A program made the position numbers and the translations under genes. From contig JAGWYZ010000014.1 in the NCBI GenBank assembly GCA_018969115.1, positions 1-33,620 of the forward strand: a DNA stretch of 33,620 nucleotides, read 5' to 3'. Positions 31,726-33,620 of the stretch are shown one piece after another; the first letter of the stretch is position 1, and each line of letters starts with the position of its first letter. Origin of the DNA: Chloroflexota bacterium. Lineage in GTDB: Bacteria; Chloroflexota; Anaerolineae; J036; Brachytrichaceae. The notes under the pieces were generated by a model. That model searched no databases and had not been told where the DNA came from. It worked only from the letters and a program-made list of their open reading frames with translations.

Positions 31726-32973
31726 GTGACAACAAAATCCCCACAGTTAGTACGGGTTGTGCTAAGTTTGGCAGGCGTGGCGCTTGCATTGCATCTTATT
31801 GAGCAAATCTGGAACTTTAGCTTGCGCCTAGGTAGTTTGGTGTCGATTTTGGCGGGTGCTTGGTATTTATCGGTATTAGCACGACCATTAATCGGCCTAT
31901 TAGGTCAGTTGCGTGTTCCTCGACGTTTGTTAAATATTTTGCAGCCAAAAATTGGGTCTCATGCTGTCGCCCGCATAGGTGATATGCGTTTGCCGTTTGG
32001 CATCCCCGTCGCAATTTCATATTTGGCATTGTTAATTGTTATTATTGGCATTGTCGGTATTGGCGCAACATCGATCATTCCGCAAGTGGTTGATTTGGTA
32101 AATCGTGCCCCTGATATTTATGCCACATTGCCTATGCGTTTAGTTGAGGTGAGCGGGAACATTGCAGCAAGTTTAAATTTGGATGTCGTTGCAATTGATC
32201 AGTTAATACGCTCGCAAAATATTAGTGGGCAAATTAGTCAAGTCGCTACAATTTTGGGCCAGCAATTGTTGTTGTTTTTAACGGGTGTTGGCTCTTTTTT
32301 AACCCAACTGTTGTTGTCTATTATTCTGAGTATTTATATTACGATGGAAGGACGGCAATTGCACGACGATTTTTTTAAAGTGTTGCCAAAGGCTGCCCAT
32401 GAAACAGCAACTGCGGCCATTACCCAAATTACCCGTGCATTTGAAGGATATTTGCGAGGTGCTTTGTTAGCCGCAGCCATTGAAGGCACAATGTGTTTTA
32501 TGGCCTTAACGGTTTTTAGGGTGAACTATGCATTGCCAACAGCAGCACTTTATTTTGTGGTGAATTTGGTGCCGTTGGTCGGCTCACCCTTGGGCATGAT
32601 TACGGTGTTTTTAGTAACCTTGTTTGCTAACCCTGCTGCCTTGCTTTGGGTGATGGTGACACTCGTTTGCAGCAATTTAATCAATGCTTATGTCATTACC
32701 CCGCGGGTGATGAGTGGGGCGGTAGGGGTTCCCAGTATTTTGGCGCTGCTTTCGACAACTGTTGGTGTGCAGTTATTTGGTTTTTGGGGGCTGATCTTTG
32801 GCACGCCGGTAACGGGCGCGGCTTATGCTTTTGTGATGAATTTCTTAGTGCCACGAGCGCGGGGGGAATTAGTACATGAATCTGCTGAAGTTAGCCCAGT
32901 CATCTCACCCGTTAGCGAGCCTCGACCAACATCAATACCCCATAGCCAGATTGCCCATTCATCGAAAAGTTGA
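31726..32973 (+). CDS. AI-2E (PerM/YdiK) family transporter
   Basis: A 415-residue integral membrane protein of the AI-2E family, a group that includes autoinducer exporters and Na+/H+ or organic-anion antiporters. Two N-terminal helices (about 8-45), a third around 90-115, a hydrophilic amphipathic domain, then a C-terminal cluster of helices. That cluster includes FEGYLRGALLAAAIEGTMCFMALTVFRVNYAL and the family's VNLVPLVGSPLGMI segment. The final GFWGLIFGTPVTGAAYAFVMNF is typical. GTG start at 31726 with a good AAGGAG site 9 nt upstream. It begins 21 nt after the AhpD-like gene, so co-transcription is likely. Its 3' end overlaps the convergent YtkA-like gene by 62 nt. The transported substrate is not deducible. 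Confidence 0.88.
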   Translation: MTTKSPQLVRVVLSLAGVALALHLIEQIWNFSLRLGSLVSILAGAWYLSVLARPLIGLLGQLRVPRRLLNILQPKIGSHAVARIGDMRLPFGIPVAISYLALLIVIIGIVGIGATSIIPQVVDLVNRAPDIYATLPMRLVEVSGNIAASLNLDVVAIDQLIRSQNISGQISQVATILGQQLLLFLTGVGSFLTQLLLSIILSIYITMEGRQLHDDFFKVLPKAAHETATAAITQITRAFEGYLRGALLAAAIEGTMCFMALTVFRVNYALPTAALYFVVNLVPLVGSPLGMITVFLVTLFANPAALLWVMVTLVCSNLINAYVITPRVMSGAVGVPSILALLSTTVGVQLFGFWGLIFGTPVTGAAYAFVMNFLVPRARGELVHESAEVSPVISPVSEPRPTSIPHSQIAHSSKS

Positions 32974-33415
32974 TGCGTAAGCGCCAAGAGCCAGCTTGAC
33001 TAAAGATCAGATCATTGGCGCGATAACTGCCATCGGCCTGATGCACAATGCTTTGTTCAAGGGCTGTGCCGGCGGTGTTTGGGCTGATGAGTAGCGTGGG
33101 CGAGATGATCGTAAGCGTATTGGTGCGGGTATTGAGTGGGATTAATGTCAGGCTGCTGGGAGTGTTGGCTTTGGGGGGGTAAGGGGCAAATTTAAAGGTA
33201 AGGGCTGTGCCATCAATGACCTGTGTGCCTATGCCATTGGTGTTAAATTGTACGGCAATTGAGGCAATTTGATCTGGGCTAGGATCTGCAATATTGATAG
33301 GACTAGGATTCTCATTGTGTGTTTGTTGCCATCGGGTCAACCCAATTCCGATGGCGATAAAAATGAATGTAAAGAAAACCGAAACCCCAATGAGGCGCAA
33401 GGCCACTTTTTGCAT
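32912..33415 (-). CDS. membrane-anchored YtkA/FixH-like protein
   Basis: A 167-residue protein with one N-terminal membrane anchor (LIGVSVFFTFIFIAIGIGL, about 9-27). An extracytoplasmic beta-sandwich-like domain follows, about 40-167, ending ANDLIFSQAGSWRLRINFSMNGQSGYGVLMLVEAR. The YxAxxLxFxxxGxWxLxI pattern is that of YtkA/FixH-like domains, often found next to copper-handling genes. The open frame extends upstream, but the Met at 33415 gives the natural anchor and lies one base after the stop of the CsoR gene (TAA-G-ATG). Translation is therefore coupled. Context suggests a metal-stress role under CsoR control. The family call is moderate. Confidence 0.65.
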   Translation of the reverse strand: MQKVALRLIGVSVFFTFIFIAIGIGLTRWQQTHNENPSPINIADPSPDQIASIAVQFNTNGIGTQVIDGTALTFKFAPYPPKANTPSSLTLIPLNTRTNTLTIISPTLLISPNTAGTALEQSIVHQADGSYRANDLIFSQAGSWRLRINFSMNGQSGYGVLMLVEAR

Positions 33416-33416
33416 C

Positions 33417-33620
33417 TTACACCTTATGTGACATTTGGAAAACCTCGGCGATTTCACGCAAGGCTTTTTCGCGTTCTTGTGTATCATCGCCACGAATGGC
33501 AGACGTAACGCAAGTATTTAAATGGTTTTCTAAAATGATCTCGCTGACTTTGTTTAGGGCAGATTGAATTGCGCTAATTTGGCGGATGATGTCAATGCAA
33601 TAGGCATCTTCGTCAACCAT
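33417..33620 (-). CDS. CsoR/RcnR family metal-sensing repressor, 5' end outside window
   Basis: The last 67 residues of a small helical metal-responsive repressor. The visible part starts MVDEDAYCIDIIRQISAIQSALNKV and continues EIILENHLNTCVTSAI. The Cys in AYC and the H-x3-C in NHLNTC form the CsoR-type ligand set (Cys-His-Cys), which indicates Cu(I) sensing rather than Ni/Co sensing by RcnR. The first visible Met is internal: the family has about 25-30 more N-terminal residues, beyond the window edge. In this family metal binding releases DNA and derepresses the operon. The next gene, YtkA-like, follows after one base, so it is probably part of the regulated operon. Confidence 0.85.
   Translation of the reverse strand: MVDEDAYCIDIIRQISAIQSALNKVSEIILENHLNTCVTSAIRGDDTQEREKALREIAEVFQMSHKV

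Overview
The window reads as a chromosomal segment of a bacterium, most likely a member of the Chloroflexota (Anaerolineae-like). The reasons are a lipoprotein with a Pro/Ala/Thr-rich linker right after the lipobox Cys, an ssb-DUF3467 pair, large GT-C glycosyltransferases with soluble tails, and many genes without a clear Shine-Dalgarno sequence. This assignment is inference. No rRNA, tRNA or CRISPR array was seen.

Layout. 1-4.3 kb: end of a gamma-glutamyltransferase, ssb, a DUF3467 gene, a LysM/L,D-transpeptidase, a short-chain dehydrogenase and a GrpB remnant. 4.6-5.8 kb: an orphan solute-binding lipoprotein behind a promoter with a TGTGA-N6-TCACA operator. 5.9-9.7 kb (minus): an operon of lipoprotein, di-haem cytochrome, EamA transporter and TRIC/UPF0126 channel. 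9.9-14.1 kb: a second EamA transporter, an AT-rich RloA/RloB-like (AbiL-like) defence pair and an ABC-2 permease without its ATPase. 14.1-17.4 kb: a multi-hairpin intergenic element, a DegT aminotransferase, a small membrane protein and a dihydropyrimidinase. 17.4-19.0 kb: palindromes, then terC (minus) behind a yybP-ykoY manganese riboswitch with an overlapping terminator. 19.0-22.8 kb: a hyuA-hyuB pair overlapping by 4 nt. 22.8-24.0 kb: a decayed ParA/ribbon-helix-helix cassette surrounded by CATACAAGTATG-like motifs. 24.0-29.8 kb: a membrane glycosyltransferase, a PQQ-type sugar dehydrogenase with a PKD-like domain, and dnaN, closely packed. 29.9-31.1 kb: a wrecked IS66-family element. 31.1-33.6 kb: an AhpD-like gene interrupted by one in-frame TGA, an AI-2E-family permease, a membrane-anchored YtkA/FixH-like protein, and a CsoR-type metal repressor cut by the window end.

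Two results stand out. First, the AhpD-like gene has TGA exactly at the second position of its CxxC redox motif, the frame stays open on both sides, and a hairpin that fits the bacterial SECIS rules lies just downstream. It is therefore very probably a selenoprotein that routine gene calling would split in two. Second, a family of intergenic palindromes shares a lead sequence beginning TAACTTGACAAGGT. This lead carries a -35-like TTGACA and a -10-like hexamer aimed straight into the hairpin, which suggests mobile palindromic units or small hairpin-RNA transcription units. Functional themes are hydantoin/dihydropyrimidine and gamma-glutamyl metabolism, metal homeostasis (Mn riboswitch-terC, CsoR-YtkA) and traces of mobile DNA.
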